Shown here: positions 44,598-53,738 of the stretch, in pieces
Position numbering within the stretch: position 1 is the stretch's first letter
Layout of the letters: each line of letters opens with the position of its first letter
DNA from: JAIBJN01 sp963842305
GTDB lineage: Bacteria > Actinomycetota > Thermoleophilia > Gaiellales > Gaiellaceae
Assembly (NCBI GenBank): GCA_963842305.1
Contig: CAWJFW010000002.1
Span: 558,001 to 622,000 of the forward strand
Reading direction: 5' to 3'
DNA length: 64,000 nucleotides
The notes under the pieces: model-generated
Database searches by the model: none
What the model was told of the DNA's origin: nothing
What the model saw: only the letters and a program-made list of their open reading frames with translations
Position numbers and translations under genes: made by a program

Positions 44598-46889
44598 GTG
44601 AAGGTCCCCGTTTCCTGGCTCCGCGAGTACGTCGACGTCGACGCGACGACTCCCGTGGTCGCCGACCGCCTCGCGATCGCCACGGGGGAGGTCGAGCGCA
44701 TCTCCTACCGCGGTGTGGCCGACGACGACGGCAACCACGGCCGCTACCTCGTGGGCAAGGTCGTCGAGGCGGGCAAGCACCCGAACGCCGACCGCCTCCA
44801 GCTCTGCCGCGTCGATGTGGGCGAGCCCGAGCCGCGCCAGATCGTCTGCGGGGCGTGGAACTTCGGCGCGGGGGCGACGGTCGCGGTCGCCCTTCCCGGC
44901 GCTGTGCTTCCGGACGGCCGCACGCTCGAGCGTGCGGAGCTCCGCGGCAGCGTCTCCGACGGGATGATCCTCTCGGAGGCCGAGTTGGAGCTCAGCTCCG
45001 AACACGCCGGCATCCTCGTCCTGCCCGAGCCGTGGGAGCCGGGAACGCCGCTTCGCGACGTGCTCCCCCTCGGCGAGGAGGTGCTGGAGATCGAGCTGAC
45101 GCGCAACCGCCCCGACTGCCTCTCCGTCTACGGGATCGCGCGCGAGGTCGCTGCGCTCTTCGGAGCGGAGCTTCGCCCGCTGCCGGGCGTCGAGCCTCCG
45201 CTCACGGGAGACGAGCACCCGGACATAACGATCGAGGACGAGGACGGCTGCCCGCGCTACATCGGGAGGCTCTTCCGCGACGTGCGGATCGGCTCCTCGC
45301 CGCCGTGGCTGAAGGCACGCCTCACCGCCGCCGGAATGCGCCCGATCTCGAACGTGGTCGACGTGACGAACTACGTCATGCTCGCGCTCGGGAACCCGCT
45401 CCACGCTTTCGACTTCGACTCCCTGCGCGGTGGACGGATCGTCGTTCGGCGCGCCAGGCGGGGCGAGGAGTTCGTCAGCCTGGACGGCAACCTGCGCCGG
45501 CTCGATCCGGCCGACCTCGTGATCGCCGACGGCGAGGGCGCGATCGCGTTCGCCGGAATCATGGGCGGTCTCGAGACAGAGGTCACCGAGACGACGACCA
45601 CCGTCCTGCTCGAGGCCGCCAACTTCGAGCCGGGCACGATCCTCTGGAGCTCCGAGCGTCATGGCCTGCGGACGGAGGGCTCGAACCGTTGGGAGAAGGG
45701 CGTCGATCCCTATCTCGCGTCAGAGGCGGCCCGCCTCGCGACGCAGCTGATGGTCGACCTGGCCGGGGCGCGGTGGACGGGCGATACCGATGCGAAGGGC
45801 AGGCTGCCCGAGCCGCTCACCGTCAACTACCGACACGGGCGCACGAACAGGATCGTCGGCATCGAGATCGAGGAGCAGGAGCAGAAGGACATCCTCGAAC
45901 GGCTCGGGTTCGACGTCGTTCCTGGCTGGGACGTCCACGTCCCCACGTGGCGCATGCGCGACGTGACGCGCGAGATCGACCTGGTGGAGGAGGTTGCCCG
46001 CGTTCACGGGCTCGAGAAAATCCCGTTCACGCTCCCGCTCCGAAGCGCCATGTTCGGACGCCTGTCGAAGGATCAGCGGCTCCGGCGCCTCGTCGAAGAC
46101 GTTCTTGCGGGCGCGGGCTTCTGCGAGGCCTACACGCTCAGCCTGGTCGCCCGCGACCCCGACCCGAAGGCGCTGAGCTTGCCCGATCCGCTCACCTCGG
46201 AGCACGGCATCCTGCGGACGACGCTGTTCGAGGGCCTGATCGCGGCCGCCGCGCTCAACGTGGCGGCCGGCAACGAGGACATCGCGCTTTTCGAGATCGC
46301 CCGCGTCTACCTGCCCGCTGGCGAAAAGCTCCCCCAGGAGCGTTGGCGGCTCTCGGCTATCACCGGGGGCGGCTTCACCCGCGCGAAAGGGGCCGTCGAG
46401 ACGCTGTACGAGGTGCTGGGCATCGAGCCCCGGCTCGAGCGGGCGCAGATGTCCTTCCTCCATCCGGGCAAGGCCGCCACGCTGGAAGCTGGGTGGCTCG
46501 GGGAGCTGCATCCCTCGTATCTCGAGGGCAGCTGGGGCATCTTCGAGCTCGACCTGTCGACGCTCTTCGACCAGGTTCCTGAGCGCGTCGAGTACGAGGA
46601 CGTCGTCAGCTTCCCCGCGGTACATCAGGATCTCGCGTTCGTCGTGGACGAGAACTTGCCCGCGGGAGACCTCGTCGCCGCCGCGAAGGAGGCTGCGGGG
46701 CTCGAGCTGCGCACGGTGAGCATCTTCGACGTCTACCGCGGCGAACCGATTCCCGCAGGACGGAAGTCGGTGGCACTCCACGTCTCCTTCCAGTCGCCGG
46801 AACGGACGCTGTCAGACGAGGACGCCCGAGCGATCCGCGAGCGCATCGTCGTCGCGCTGGGCGAGCGCTTTGGCGCGGAGCTGAGATGA
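44598..46889 (+). CDS. pheT: Phenylalanyl-tRNA synthetase beta subunit
   Basis: 763 residues: EMAP-like tRNA-binding domain (40-150), B3/4 editing domain (about 200-370, with VVDVTNYVMLALGNPLHAFD and EGSNRWEKGVDP), B5, the catalytic-like core, and the C-terminal FDX-ACB anticodon domain (FPAVHQDLAFVVDENLP to QSPERTLSDEDARAIRERI). GTG start directly after pheS. Frame fully intact. Confidence 0.95.
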   Translation: MKVPVSWLREYVDVDATTPVVADRLAIATGEVERISYRGVADDDGNHGRYLVGKVVEAGKHPNADRLQLCRVDVGEPEPRQIVCGAWNFGAGATVAVALPGAVLPDGRTLERAELRGSVSDGMILSEAELELSSEHAGILVLPEPWEPGTPLRDVLPLGEEVLEIELTRNRPDCLSVYGIAREVAALFGAELRPLPGVEPPLTGDEHPDITIEDEDGCPRYIGRLFRDVRIGSSPPWLKARLTAAGMRPISNVVDVTNYVMLALGNPLHAFDFDSLRGGRIVVRRARRGEEFVSLDGNLRRLDPADLVIADGEGAIAFAGIMGGLETEVTETTTTVLLEAANFEPGTILWSSERHGLRTEGSNRWEKGVDPYLASEAARLATQLMVDLAGARWTGDTDAKGRLPEPLTVNYRHGRTNRIVGIEIEEQEQKDILERLGFDVVPGWDVHVPTWRMRDVTREIDLVEEVARVHGLEKIPFTLPLRSAMFGRLSKDQRLRRLVEDVLAGAGFCEAYTLSLVARDPDPKALSLPDPLTSEHGILRTTLFEGLIAAAALNVAAGNEDIALFEIARVYLPAGEKLPQERWRLSAITGGGFTRAKGAVETLYEVLGIEPRLERAQMSFLHPGKAATLEAGWLGELHPSYLEGSWGIFELDLSTLFDQVPERVEYEDVVSFPAVHQDLAFVVDENLPAGDLVAAAKEAAGLELRTVSIFDVYRGEPIPAGRKSVALHVSFQSPERTLSDEDARAIRERIVVALGERFGAELR

Positions 46890-46911
46890 TGGGCCTCCTG
46901 GGAAGGGCTCC

Positions 46912-47412
46912 GTGCGTCGGCTGATCGTCGTCCTCGGCTACTCCGCGGGACGAAGTGACGAGCTCCACCCGATTTGCGCGGCGCGGCTGGAGCATGCGGC
47001 GGGCCTGGCCGGCGAGGACGACGCCGTCCTCCTCTCCGGTTGGTCGCGGCAGCCGGGCGGGGCTCCGGAGGCCGAGCTCATGCGGCGTGCGTGGCCGGGT
47101 GCTCCGGACGCGCTACTCAGCGATCCCGACGCCCGCATCACCGCCGAGAACGCGGCGAACGCGGCCGCGCACGCGCGTGAGCTTGGGGTCAGCGAGGTCG
47201 TCGTCGTGACCTCCTCCTGGCACCGCGTGCGGGCGGGCGTCCTCTTCAGGTCGCTACTCCCCGGAGTTCGGGTGTCGGTGGTGGGCGCCCGCACACCGGG
47301 GTCGCCGCGTCTCTATCTGCGTGAGGTCGCCGTGTTCCCGCTCGTCCCGATCCAGCTGAGAATGGCCCGCCGCGCGGGCGCTAGGGCAAGAGCCAACGGC
47401 GGAGCCGCGTGA
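46912..47412 (+). CDS. YdcF/DUF218-family protein
   Basis: 166 residues of the DUF218 (YdcF-like) Rossmann fold: IVVLGYSAGRSDELHP at the start, AENAANAAAHARELGVSEVVVVTSSWHRVRAGVLF in the centre. The family includes SanA and ElyC, membrane envelope proteins, but this one has no clear membrane helix. Function uncertain. The GTG start lies 23 nt after pheT; its 3' end overlaps a convergent gene by 32 nt. Confidence 0.75.
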   Translation: MRRLIVVLGYSAGRSDELHPICAARLEHAAGLAGEDDAVLLSGWSRQPGGAPEAELMRRAWPGAPDALLSDPDARITAENAANAAAHARELGVSEVVVVTSSWHRVRAGVLFRSLLPGVRVSVVGARTPGSPRLYLREVAVFPLVPIQLRMARRAGARARANGGAA

Positions 47413-47713
47413 AGGTGCTCTCCGGGGCGAGCCGCTCGACGACGGGCTCCTCGTAGGGCTCCAACGCCTGGATCTCGGCTGCCGTCAGATCGACCCGCAC
47501 CAGGCGCGGCCGGATCTCCACCACGCGCTCGGCCGGGAGGAAGCGCCGCGAGTCCCCGGGCCCGAGCTTGACGACGAGTCCGCTGAAGATGTCGGCCGTG
47601 GGATCGCCGGCCACCTCGACCACCCGGGCCTGGTCGGAGCCGTCCTGGGCCGCGACGGCGGCGTAGCGCTCGATCGCCTTCCAGGAGACCTGAGGCTCAG
47701 AGGGCTCGGTCAC
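47381..47713 (-). CDS. PRC-barrel-like hypothetical protein
   Basis: 110 residues. Central part VVEVAGDPTADIFSGLVVKLG with FLPAERVVEIRPRLVRVDLT matches the strand pattern of PRC-barrel-like domains; the tail YEEPVVERL...LRRWLLP is conserved-looking. The GTG start overlaps the stop of the upstream gene (GTGA). No catalytic motif. It likely acts with the duplicated-domain protein before it. Confidence 0.5.
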   Translation of the reverse strand: MTEPSEPQVSWKAIERYAAVAAQDGSDQARVVEVAGDPTADIFSGLVVKLGPGDSRRFLPAERVVEIRPRLVRVDLTAAEIQALEPYEEPVVERLAPESTFTRLRRWLLP

Positions 47714-48381
47714 ACCGCGCGCCCGTCCTCGCGCCACACGGGGCCCTGCGAGTGCGGGGAGCTCGTGTCCGAGAGGACGCGCAGGATGCGAATGCGTCCG
47801 GAGAGGCCTTCGCCGTCGAGTCGCTCGAACGCCCGTCTTGCCATCACCGGCGCGACGCCGTAGCCCTTGTCGCTCGCCGCGCGAAAACGAAAGCTCGGGC
47901 CGCCGGCGCGGGCCGGGTTCACCGGCGCGAGAAGCAGCGCGCCCCGGTCGAGGTAGTCGCTCGAGTCGAGCTCCACCTCGGCGTACAAGTCGCTCCAGTC
48001 GGACGGCAGGCGGCGCATCAGAGCATCCCACGAAGCCGCAAGCGTCGCCTGTTCTGCGGCGACGGGTGCCGGGGCGGCGGCGGGAGCCGGAGCCGGAGCC
48101 GAGCGCTCCGCCTCCACGAGCCGGAGGCGTCCGCGGATACCCGCCTCGTCTAGACGTGCGAGCACGCGACGGGTGAGACCGGGGCTCGTTCCTTCGCCCG
48201 CCGAGTCGCTCGTGGCATGGATGATGAACGTCGAGCCCGAGCGGCCCGGGCTCGCCGGCGCCAGAAGGAGAGCTGCCCGATCGGCGTCGGCCGGCTCGTC
48301 AAGCGTGAGCTGGATCCGGGCGCGTTCCCAGTCGCGGGGCAGTCCGCGGACGATCTCGTCGGCTCGTTCGGCGAGGGCCAT
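47710..48381 (-). CDS. Protein with two tandem copies of an uncharacterised ~90-residue domain
   Basis: 223 residues: repeat 1 (about 10-95) and repeat 2 (about 130-215) share the layout LPxDW, then (D)RAALLLAP or (D)RGALLLAP, an F.I/R..SD line, P.L..R..ARLDE or V.ARRAFERLD, and G..GR.R(I/L)... The link is a low-complexity Ala-Pro stretch. No known family recognised. ATG 48381 is used. Divergent from the dehydrogenase operon and co-translated with the PRC-like protein. Confidence 0.6.
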   Translation of the reverse strand: MALAERADEIVRGLPRDWERARIQLTLDEPADADRAALLLAPASPGRSGSTFIIHATSDSAGEGTSPGLTRRVLARLDEAGIRGRLRLVEAERSAPAPAPAAAPAPVAAEQATLAASWDALMRRLPSDWSDLYAEVELDSSDYLDRGALLLAPVNPARAGGPSFRFRAASDKGYGVAPVMARRAFERLDGEGLSGRIRILRVLSDTSSPHSQGPVWREDGRAV

Positions 48382-48461
48382 GGGGACGGAGATTATCCAC
48401 GAGGATGAGCCGGGCGGGCGACGAAGCAAGGGCTGCGTTCCGCCGCACCTTCCCGGGCTGC

Positions 48462-48467
48462 TAGCTT
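48462..48467 (+). promoter_or_regulatory. -10 element of the dehydrogenase operon
   Basis: TAGCTT followed by 9 nt and the TTG at 48477. Confidence 0.35.
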
Positions 48468-48476
48468 GTCGTCGCC

Positions 48477-49451
48477 TTGGCAACCCTCGAGGAAAAGGGG
48501 CAGGCAGCGCCGACGGAGCGCCTGAAGGACTTTCTTCGGGAGATGCTGCTCATCCGCCGTTTCGAGGAGAAGGTGGAGGAGCGTTTCCGCGCCGGCGAGC
48601 TTCCCGGCTTCCTCCACGTCGCGATCGGCCAGGAGGCCGTGGCAGTGGGGGTCTGCCGCGCGCTCGAGGAGGGTGACGTCATCGCCTCGACTCACAGGGC
48701 TCACGGCCACACGATCGCGAAGGGAACCCACCCCAACGAAGTCATGGCCGAGCTCTACGGGAAGGTCGAGGGCTGCAGCCATGGCTACGGCGGCTCGATG
48801 CACCTCTACGACCTCGAGCGCGGGAACCTCGGTGCAAACGCCGTGGTCGGGGGCGGCCTTCCCGGCATCGTCGGCTCCGCGCTCGCCTTCAAGCTGCGGA
48901 GCGAACCGCGGGTGGCCGTGGCGTTCTTCGGCGATGGAGCGACCAACATCGGCACCTTCCACGAGTCGCTCAACCTTGCCCAGCTCTGGAAGGTCCCGGC
49001 CGTCTTCGTCTGCGAGAACAACCGCTATGCGGAGTCGACTCCCGCCTCCCAGCATCTGCCGATCGCAGACATGACGAAGCGGGCCGAGGCGTACGGCATG
49101 GCCTCCATGGCCGTCGACGGACAGGACATCGAGGCCGTGTTCGAGACGGCCAAGAAGGCGCTCAGGCATGCGCGCGACGGCAGGGGGCCGGTCTTCGTCG
49201 TCGCCGACTGCGTCCGGCTCTCCGGACACTACGTCGGCGACCCGCAGGTCTACCGCCCCAAGGAGGAGATTCTCGAGCTGCGCAGGTCGCGCGATCCCAT
49301 CGAGTTGCTGCGGGCGCGCCTCAACCTCTCCGACGAGGAGTTCGACGAGATGGACCGTGAGGCGACGCGAATCGCCGAGGATTCGGTCGAGTTCGCCAAG
49401 AAGGGCACCGACCCGAAGCCGGAAGACGCGTTGAAGAACGTCTACGCGTAG
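48477..49451 (+). CDS. 2-oxoacid dehydrogenase E1 component, alpha subunit
   Basis: 324 residues of the ThDP-dependent E1 alpha family (pyruvate, branched-chain or acetoin dehydrogenase type). The ThDP motif runs from GDGATNIGTFHESLNLAQLW to VCENN, and the heterotetramer segment STHRAHGHTIAKG is also present. Together with E1 beta it decarboxylates the oxoacid and acylates lipoyl-E2. Sequence style is closest to AcoA/PDH, but no acetoin accessory genes are present, so pyruvate is equally likely. The TTG start is decided by the nearby -10; nothing longer is possible. Confidence 0.88.
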   Translation: MATLEEKGQAAPTERLKDFLREMLLIRRFEEKVEERFRAGELPGFLHVAIGQEAVAVGVCRALEEGDVIASTHRAHGHTIAKGTHPNEVMAELYGKVEGCSHGYGGSMHLYDLERGNLGANAVVGGGLPGIVGSALAFKLRSEPRVAVAFFGDGATNIGTFHESLNLAQLWKVPAVFVCENNRYAESTPASQHLPIADMTKRAEAYGMASMAVDGQDIEAVFETAKKALRHARDGRGPVFVVADCVRLSGHYVGDPQVYRPKEEILELRRSRDPIELLRARLNLSDEEFDEMDREATRIAEDSVEFAKKGTDPKPEDALKNVYA

Positions 49452-49456
49452 CGACG

Positions 49457-50438
49457 ATGGCGACCATGACCTATCGCGAGGCCGTGCGCGACGCCATGAG
49501 CGAGGCGATGCGGCGCGACGCAGGACGTCTTCGTCATGGGCGAGGACATCGCCGAGATGGGCGGCTCGATGGGCGTGACGCAGGGAATGCTCGACGAGTT
49601 CGGTCCCGAGCGCGTGCGCAACACCCCGATCTCGGAGATGGCGATCGTCGGCGCCGGCATCGGGGCGGCCGTCGCGGGTATGCGTCCGATCGTCGAGATC
49701 ATGTACCAGGACTTCATGACGCTGGCGATGGAGCAGCTCGTCCAGCAGGCCGCCAAGCACCGCTACATGTCGGGTGGCCAGATCAAGGTCCCGCTCACGC
49801 TGCGGACGCAGGGAGGCGCGGGCTGGTCGCCGGGCGCCCAGCACGCGCAGCAGCTGGAGGCGTGGTTCGTCCACGTGCCTGGGATCAAGGTGGTCTTCGC
49901 CGCGACTCCGGCGGACGCGCGCGGTCTCCTGTGGAGCTCGATCTACGACGACAACCCGGTCGTCTTCTTCGAGCACCGGACCCTCTACAACCTCAAGGGC
50001 GAGGTCCCGGACGAGATCGACGGCATCGAGATCGGCAAGGCGAAGGTCCATCGCGAGGGAGAGGACGTGACCGTCGTGGCGACGGGCAGGCTCGTCCACG
50101 AGGCGCTGAAGGCAGCCGAGGAAGCCGAGTCCGACGGGATCTCGGTCGAGGTCGTCGATCCTCGCACGCTCCTCCCGCTCGACGAAGAGGCGATCGTCGC
50201 ATCGGTCAGGAAGACGACCCGCTGCGTGGTCGCCCACGAGGCGGTGGTGCGCATGGGGTTCGGCGCCGAGATCGCGGCAGTCGTCCAGTACGGCGCCTTC
50301 GATTACCTCGACGCGCCGATCGAGCGGGTCGGCGCCCGGTTCACGCCGGTCCCGTTCGCACCCGTCATGGAGCAGTATGTGATCCCGCAGGCGGAGGACG
50401 TGCTCGCGGCCGTCAAGCGAACGGTCGGGACGGAATAA
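49457..50438 (+). CDS. 2-oxoacid dehydrogenase E1 component, beta subunit, early frame break
   Basis: About 326 residues when read through. The N-terminus MTYREAVRDAMSEAMRRDA is in one frame; the rest, from VFVMGEDIAEMGGSMGVTQGML, is in another. The shift near 49520 in GACGCAGGACGTC leaves homology continuous. Conserved parts follow: TPISEMAIVGAGIGAAV, DFMTLAMEQLVQQAAK and PADARGLLWSSIYDDNPVVF. The intact frame is 49536-50438. It is 5 nt after E1 alpha and before a large inverted repeat. Confidence 0.86.
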
Positions 50439-50440
50439 TG

Positions 50441-50602
50441 GTGCCTCTCCCGGCAATCCAATCCGGCCTCTGGCCCGCGAGCACGCGACGCCAGAGCCCA
50501 CCCTTGCCCAAGCCAAGGCCACCGGCCTTGGCTTCAGGCAAGCGCGATCTCTCGCTTGGTTCTCGCGACCCAGAGGCTCGGCGGGATCACCGGGAGAGGC
50601 AC
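50441..50602 (+). repeat. 162-nt inverted repeat filling the E1 beta-E2 gap
   Basis: One near-continuous hairpin. Paired blocks are 50441-50453 with 50590-50602 (13 bp), 50467-50473 with 50570-50576, 50476-50481 with 50562-50567, 50503-50508 with 50537-50542, and 50510-50520 with 50524-50534 (11 bp, loop ACC). It begins 2 nt after the E1 beta stop and ends 2 nt before the E2 ATG, and the right arm contains the E2 ribosome site (GGGAGAGG). It may be a MITE-like insertion or an RNA switch on E2 translation. Confidence 0.7.
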
Positions 50603-50604
50603 TG

Positions 50605-51894
50605 ATGTCCAGCCAGGTCACGCTCCCGCGTCTCGGCCAGGGCATGGAGTCCGGGACGATCGTGCGCTGGCTCAAGGCCGAGGGCGACACGGTCGAGAAG
50701 GGCGAGCCGCTCTACGAGCTCGACACAGAGAAGGTGACGCAGGAGGTCGAGGCGGAATCCTCGGGCATGCTGCTCAAGATCCTTGCCGGCGAGGGTGAGG
50801 AGATCGAGGTCGGCAGGACGATCGCCGTCATCGGCGAGGAAGGCGAGGACGTTTCCGAGAACGGCGCGGCCGAGCCCGAGGTGAAGCAGGCGACCGAGGT
50901 TGCCGAAGGTCAGGAGCAGGAGGAGGGCGAGCCCGGCTTCGCGAGGGGCGCCGAGCGCGAGCGCGGTCAGGCCGCGTCAGCCGAAGCCGCCGAGGCCACC
51001 GAACGCGAGTCGTCTTCGGCGCCCACGGCAGACGGCGGCCGAGTGAAAGCATCGCCGCTCGCACGGCGGATCGCGCGGGAGCGCGGCATCGACCTCTCGT
51101 CCCTGCACGGCACCGGCCCCGAGGGCCGGATCGTCGCGGAGGACGTCGAGCGGGCGGAGAAGGCCGCCGCCCCTGCCGCCAGGGTCGCAGCAGCGGCTCT
51201 GCCGACGCCCGGAGAGGTCGAGGTCGTGCCGCTGACCGGCATGCGCAAGACGATCGCCCGGCGGATGACCGAGGCCTGGGAGGCGCCGGCCTTCCAGATC
51301 ACGATGACCGCGGACATGACCGCCGCAATCCGGCTCCGTGAAGGTCTCATCGCGCGCATGAGAGAGGGCGAAGCCAAGCCCACGTACTCCGACATCCTCA
51401 CGAAGGTCTGCGCGGTCGCGCTCATGCGACACCGGGCGGTCAACGCGCTCTACGCCGGCGACGAGGTGCACCTGATGCCGACCGCCAACGTCGGCATCGC
51501 CGTCGCCGTCCCGAACGGGCTCCTCGTCCCCGTTCTGAGGAGCTGCGAGACGAAGACGATCCCACAGCTCGCCGACGAGCGCGCCGACCTGGTCGCCCGA
51601 ACGCGGGACGGAAAGCTCCGCCAGGAGGATCTCGAGGGCGGCACGTTCACGATCTCCAACCTCGGCATGTACGGCGTCGAGCGCTTCGTCGCGGTGCTGA
51701 ATCCGCCCCAGGCGGCGATCCTCGCGGTCGGCGCGATCGAGGAACGCCCGGTGGTGCGTGCCGGAGAGGTGACGGCGCGGCCGGTGCTGGAGATGACTCT
51801 GAGCTGCGACCACCGCACCGTCGACGGTGCGACGGCGTCCGAGTTCCTGCGCACGGTCAAGCAGTTCCTCGAAGAGCCGGGCCTGGCTCTGTAG
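50605..51894 (+). CDS. 2-oxoacid dehydrogenase E2 component (dihydrolipoamide acyltransferase)
   Basis: 429 residues: a lipoyl domain (1-78) with the lipoylated K43 in ELDTEKVTQEVE, an acidic Glu/Ala linker, the E3/E1-binding domain (about 150-185, KASPLARRIARERGIDLSSL), a second linker, and the catalytic trimer domain (from about 210) with SCDHRTVDGA, the HxxxD active site. It passes the acyl group from lipoate to CoA and forms the complex core. The ribosome site lies inside the upstream inverted repeat. Confidence 0.92.
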   Translation: MSSQVTLPRLGQGMESGTIVRWLKAEGDTVEKGEPLYELDTEKVTQEVEAESSGMLLKILAGEGEEIEVGRTIAVIGEEGEDVSENGAAEPEVKQATEVAEGQEQEEGEPGFARGAERERGQAASAEAAEATERESSSAPTADGGRVKASPLARRIARERGIDLSSLHGTGPEGRIVAEDVERAEKAAAPAARVAAAALPTPGEVEVVPLTGMRKTIARRMTEAWEAPAFQITMTADMTAAIRLREGLIARMREGEAKPTYSDILTKVCAVALMRHRAVNALYAGDEVHLMPTANVGIAVAVPNGLLVPVLRSCETKTIPQLADERADLVARTRDGKLRQEDLEGGTFTISNLGMYGVERFVAVLNPPQAAILAVGAIEERPVVRAGEVTARPVLEMTLSCDHRTVDGATASEFLRTVKQFLEEPGLAL

Positions 51895-51978
51895 GGGCCG
51901 TCACCCCTTCGAGGGATCGCCCTCGTCCGCCCTGCGGTCGTTACCTGCTGCGAACCGGATTCAACCCCGGGTCACGGC

Positions 51979-52010
51979 GAGGGCGGCGCAGGGGCCGCCC
52001 TCCCGTTTTT
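51979..52010 (+). terminator. Intrinsic terminator after E2
   Basis: Perfect 9-bp stem GAGGGCGGC/GCCGCCCTC, 6-nt loop, then CCGTTTTT. It separates E2 from the lpd gene, which has its own promoter. Confidence 0.8.
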
Positions 52011-52042
52011 CCGCCAGACATCGGCCTCCGTCCCTTCCCGGA

Positions 52043-52048
52043 TAGGAT
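52043..52048 (+). promoter_or_regulatory. -10 element of lpd
   Basis: TAGGAT 38 nt before the ATG; here a leader with GGAAAGGG precedes the start, unlike the leaderless genes. Confidence 0.4.
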
Positions 52049-52086
52049 CGCGGTTAGGAACGCGAACCGACGGAAAGGGCCAGACC

Positions 52087-53490
52087 ATGGAATGTGACGT
52101 CGTCGTCCTCGGCGGCGGCCCGGGCGGTTACACCGCCGCGATCAGGGCGGCCCAACTTGGGGCGACCACCGTCTGCGTCGAGAAGGAGGAGCGCCTCGGG
52201 GGCACGTGCCTCCGCGTCGGCTGCATCCCCACCAAGGCCTGGGTGCAAACGGCCTTCGCGCTGAAGGAGGCCGAGGAAACCTTTCCCAAGCTGGGCGTGC
52301 GCGTGGGCGCGCCTGAGCTCGACTTCGCGGCTGCGAACAGCTGGAAGGACAGGATCGTCGACCAGCTGACCGGCGGCGTCGCCACGCTCTTCAAGGCGAA
52401 CGGCGTCGAATGGGTGCGCGGGTCCGGCCGCTTCAAGGACGCAAACACCGTCGCGGTCGACGGCGGGGAGGACATCCGCTTCAAGAGCGCCATCGTGGCC
52501 ACCGGCTCGCGGTCGCTGCGGCCGCCGATCGACGGCATCAACTCCTCGCGCTGCGTCGACTCCACCGGGTTGCTCGCGCAGACCCAGGTGCCGGCCCGCA
52601 TCGTCATCCTCGGCGGCGGGATCATCGGGTGTGAGTTCGCCTCGATCCTGCAGCGCTTCGGGAGCGAGGTGACGATCGTCGAGATGCTGCCGACGCTCAT
52701 CCCGCAGGAGGACGAGGATGCGGCGAAGGAGCTCCTGAAGCAATTCAAGAGGCGCGGAATCGCCGTCCATCTCGAGTCCCAGTGCGATCGGATCGAGGAG
52801 GCTGCCGGCGGTCTCAGGGTCCACTTCGCCGGTGAGGCCGTGGACTGCGACCTGATGCTCGTCGCTACCGGGCGCGGTCCGGTCGCCCAGGATCTGGGCC
52901 TGGAGGAGATCGGAGTCGAGCTCGACCCGCGCACGGGCATCGCCGCGGACGAGCACCGCCGCACGACCGTCCGGCACATCTACGCGGTCGGCGACTGCGC
53001 CGGCTACTGGCAGCTTGCGCACACCGCCTTCCGTGAGGGCGAGGTCGCAGCGGAGAACGCGATGGGCCACGACGCGGTGGTCGACAACCGAGGCGTCCCG
53101 CGGCCGATCTACACGGATCCGGAAATCGCCGGCGTCGGGCTCACCGAGCGCGAGGCGCGCGAGCAGCACGGCGACGACGTCCTCGTCGGCACGTTTCCGT
53201 TCTCCGTGAACGGGCGCGCGATGATGCAGAACGAGACGGTCGGCTGGGTGAAGTCGATCCACGAGGGCCGCTACGGCGAGCTGCTCGGGATCGTCATGGT
53301 CGGGCCGCACGTCACCGATCTGATCGAGGCGGGCGTCGTCGCGCTCGACGCCGAGGCGACGGTCGAGACCGTGGCGGACGGGATGGCGGCGCACCCCACG
53401 CTGTCCGAAGCGGTGAAAGAGGCGGGGCTGGTCGCGCTCGGTCGCGCCATCCACCTTCCCAACCGCAAGCGCGCGACCGCCCAGGCCTGA
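52087..53490 (+). CDS. lpdA: Dihydrolipoamide dehydrogenase (E3)
   Basis: 467 residues. FAD-binding GGGPGGYTAAIRAAQLG, redox disulfide C41-C46 in GGTCLRVGCIPTK, NAD-binding VILGGGIIGCEFASILQRFG, a second FAD site IYAVGDCAGYWQLAHTA, and the C-terminal His-Glu pair in AAHPTLSEAVKEA. It reoxidises dihydrolipoyl-E2 with NAD+. It stands in its own transcript after the terminator, as E3 serves several complexes. Confidence 0.94.
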   Translation: MECDVVVLGGGPGGYTAAIRAAQLGATTVCVEKEERLGGTCLRVGCIPTKAWVQTAFALKEAEETFPKLGVRVGAPELDFAAANSWKDRIVDQLTGGVATLFKANGVEWVRGSGRFKDANTVAVDGGEDIRFKSAIVATGSRSLRPPIDGINSSRCVDSTGLLAQTQVPARIVILGGGIIGCEFASILQRFGSEVTIVEMLPTLIPQEDEDAAKELLKQFKRRGIAVHLESQCDRIEEAAGGLRVHFAGEAVDCDLMLVATGRGPVAQDLGLEEIGVELDPRTGIAADEHRRTTVRHIYAVGDCAGYWQLAHTAFREGEVAAENAMGHDAVVDNRGVPRPIYTDPEIAGVGLTEREAREQHGDDVLVGTFPFSVNGRAMMQNETVGWVKSIHEGRYGELLGIVMVGPHVTDLIEAGVVALDAEATVETVADGMAAHPTLSEAVKEAGLVALGRAIHLPNRKRATAQA

Positions 53491-53517
53491 TGCCCGGCTA
53501 GGAACGAAAGGAGGGCC

Positions 53518-53736
53518 ATGCTCAGCAAGCGGAAGGCACTCATCGGCTACGGGGTCTACACCCTCGGCAAGCCGCTGGCGAAGAGGAAGCTGAAGCAGCA
53601 GCAGGCCGAGGCCGCCAGGCGGAAGAAGCTCGTTGGCGGGATCGCTGCGGCGACGGCGGCCGCCGGCGCGACGATCGGCGGGCTCGTCTTCTGGCGCAAA
53701 CGGCGGGCCGGAGGGGCGGAGTCGACCGACAGCTAG
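53518..53736 (+). CDS. Small basic protein with one membrane helix
   Basis: 72 residues: a Lys-rich N-terminus (MLSKRKALIGYGVYTLGKPLAKRKL), a hydrophobic span (LVGGIAAATAAAGATIGGLVFW) and a short basic tail. ATG preceded by GAAAGGAGGGCC. Resembles short actinobacterial proteins without assigned roles. Confidence 0.6.
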   Translation: MLSKRKALIGYGVYTLGKPLAKRKLKQQQAEAARRKKLVGGIAAATAAAGATIGGLVFWRKRRAGGAESTDS

Positions 53737-53738
53737 GC

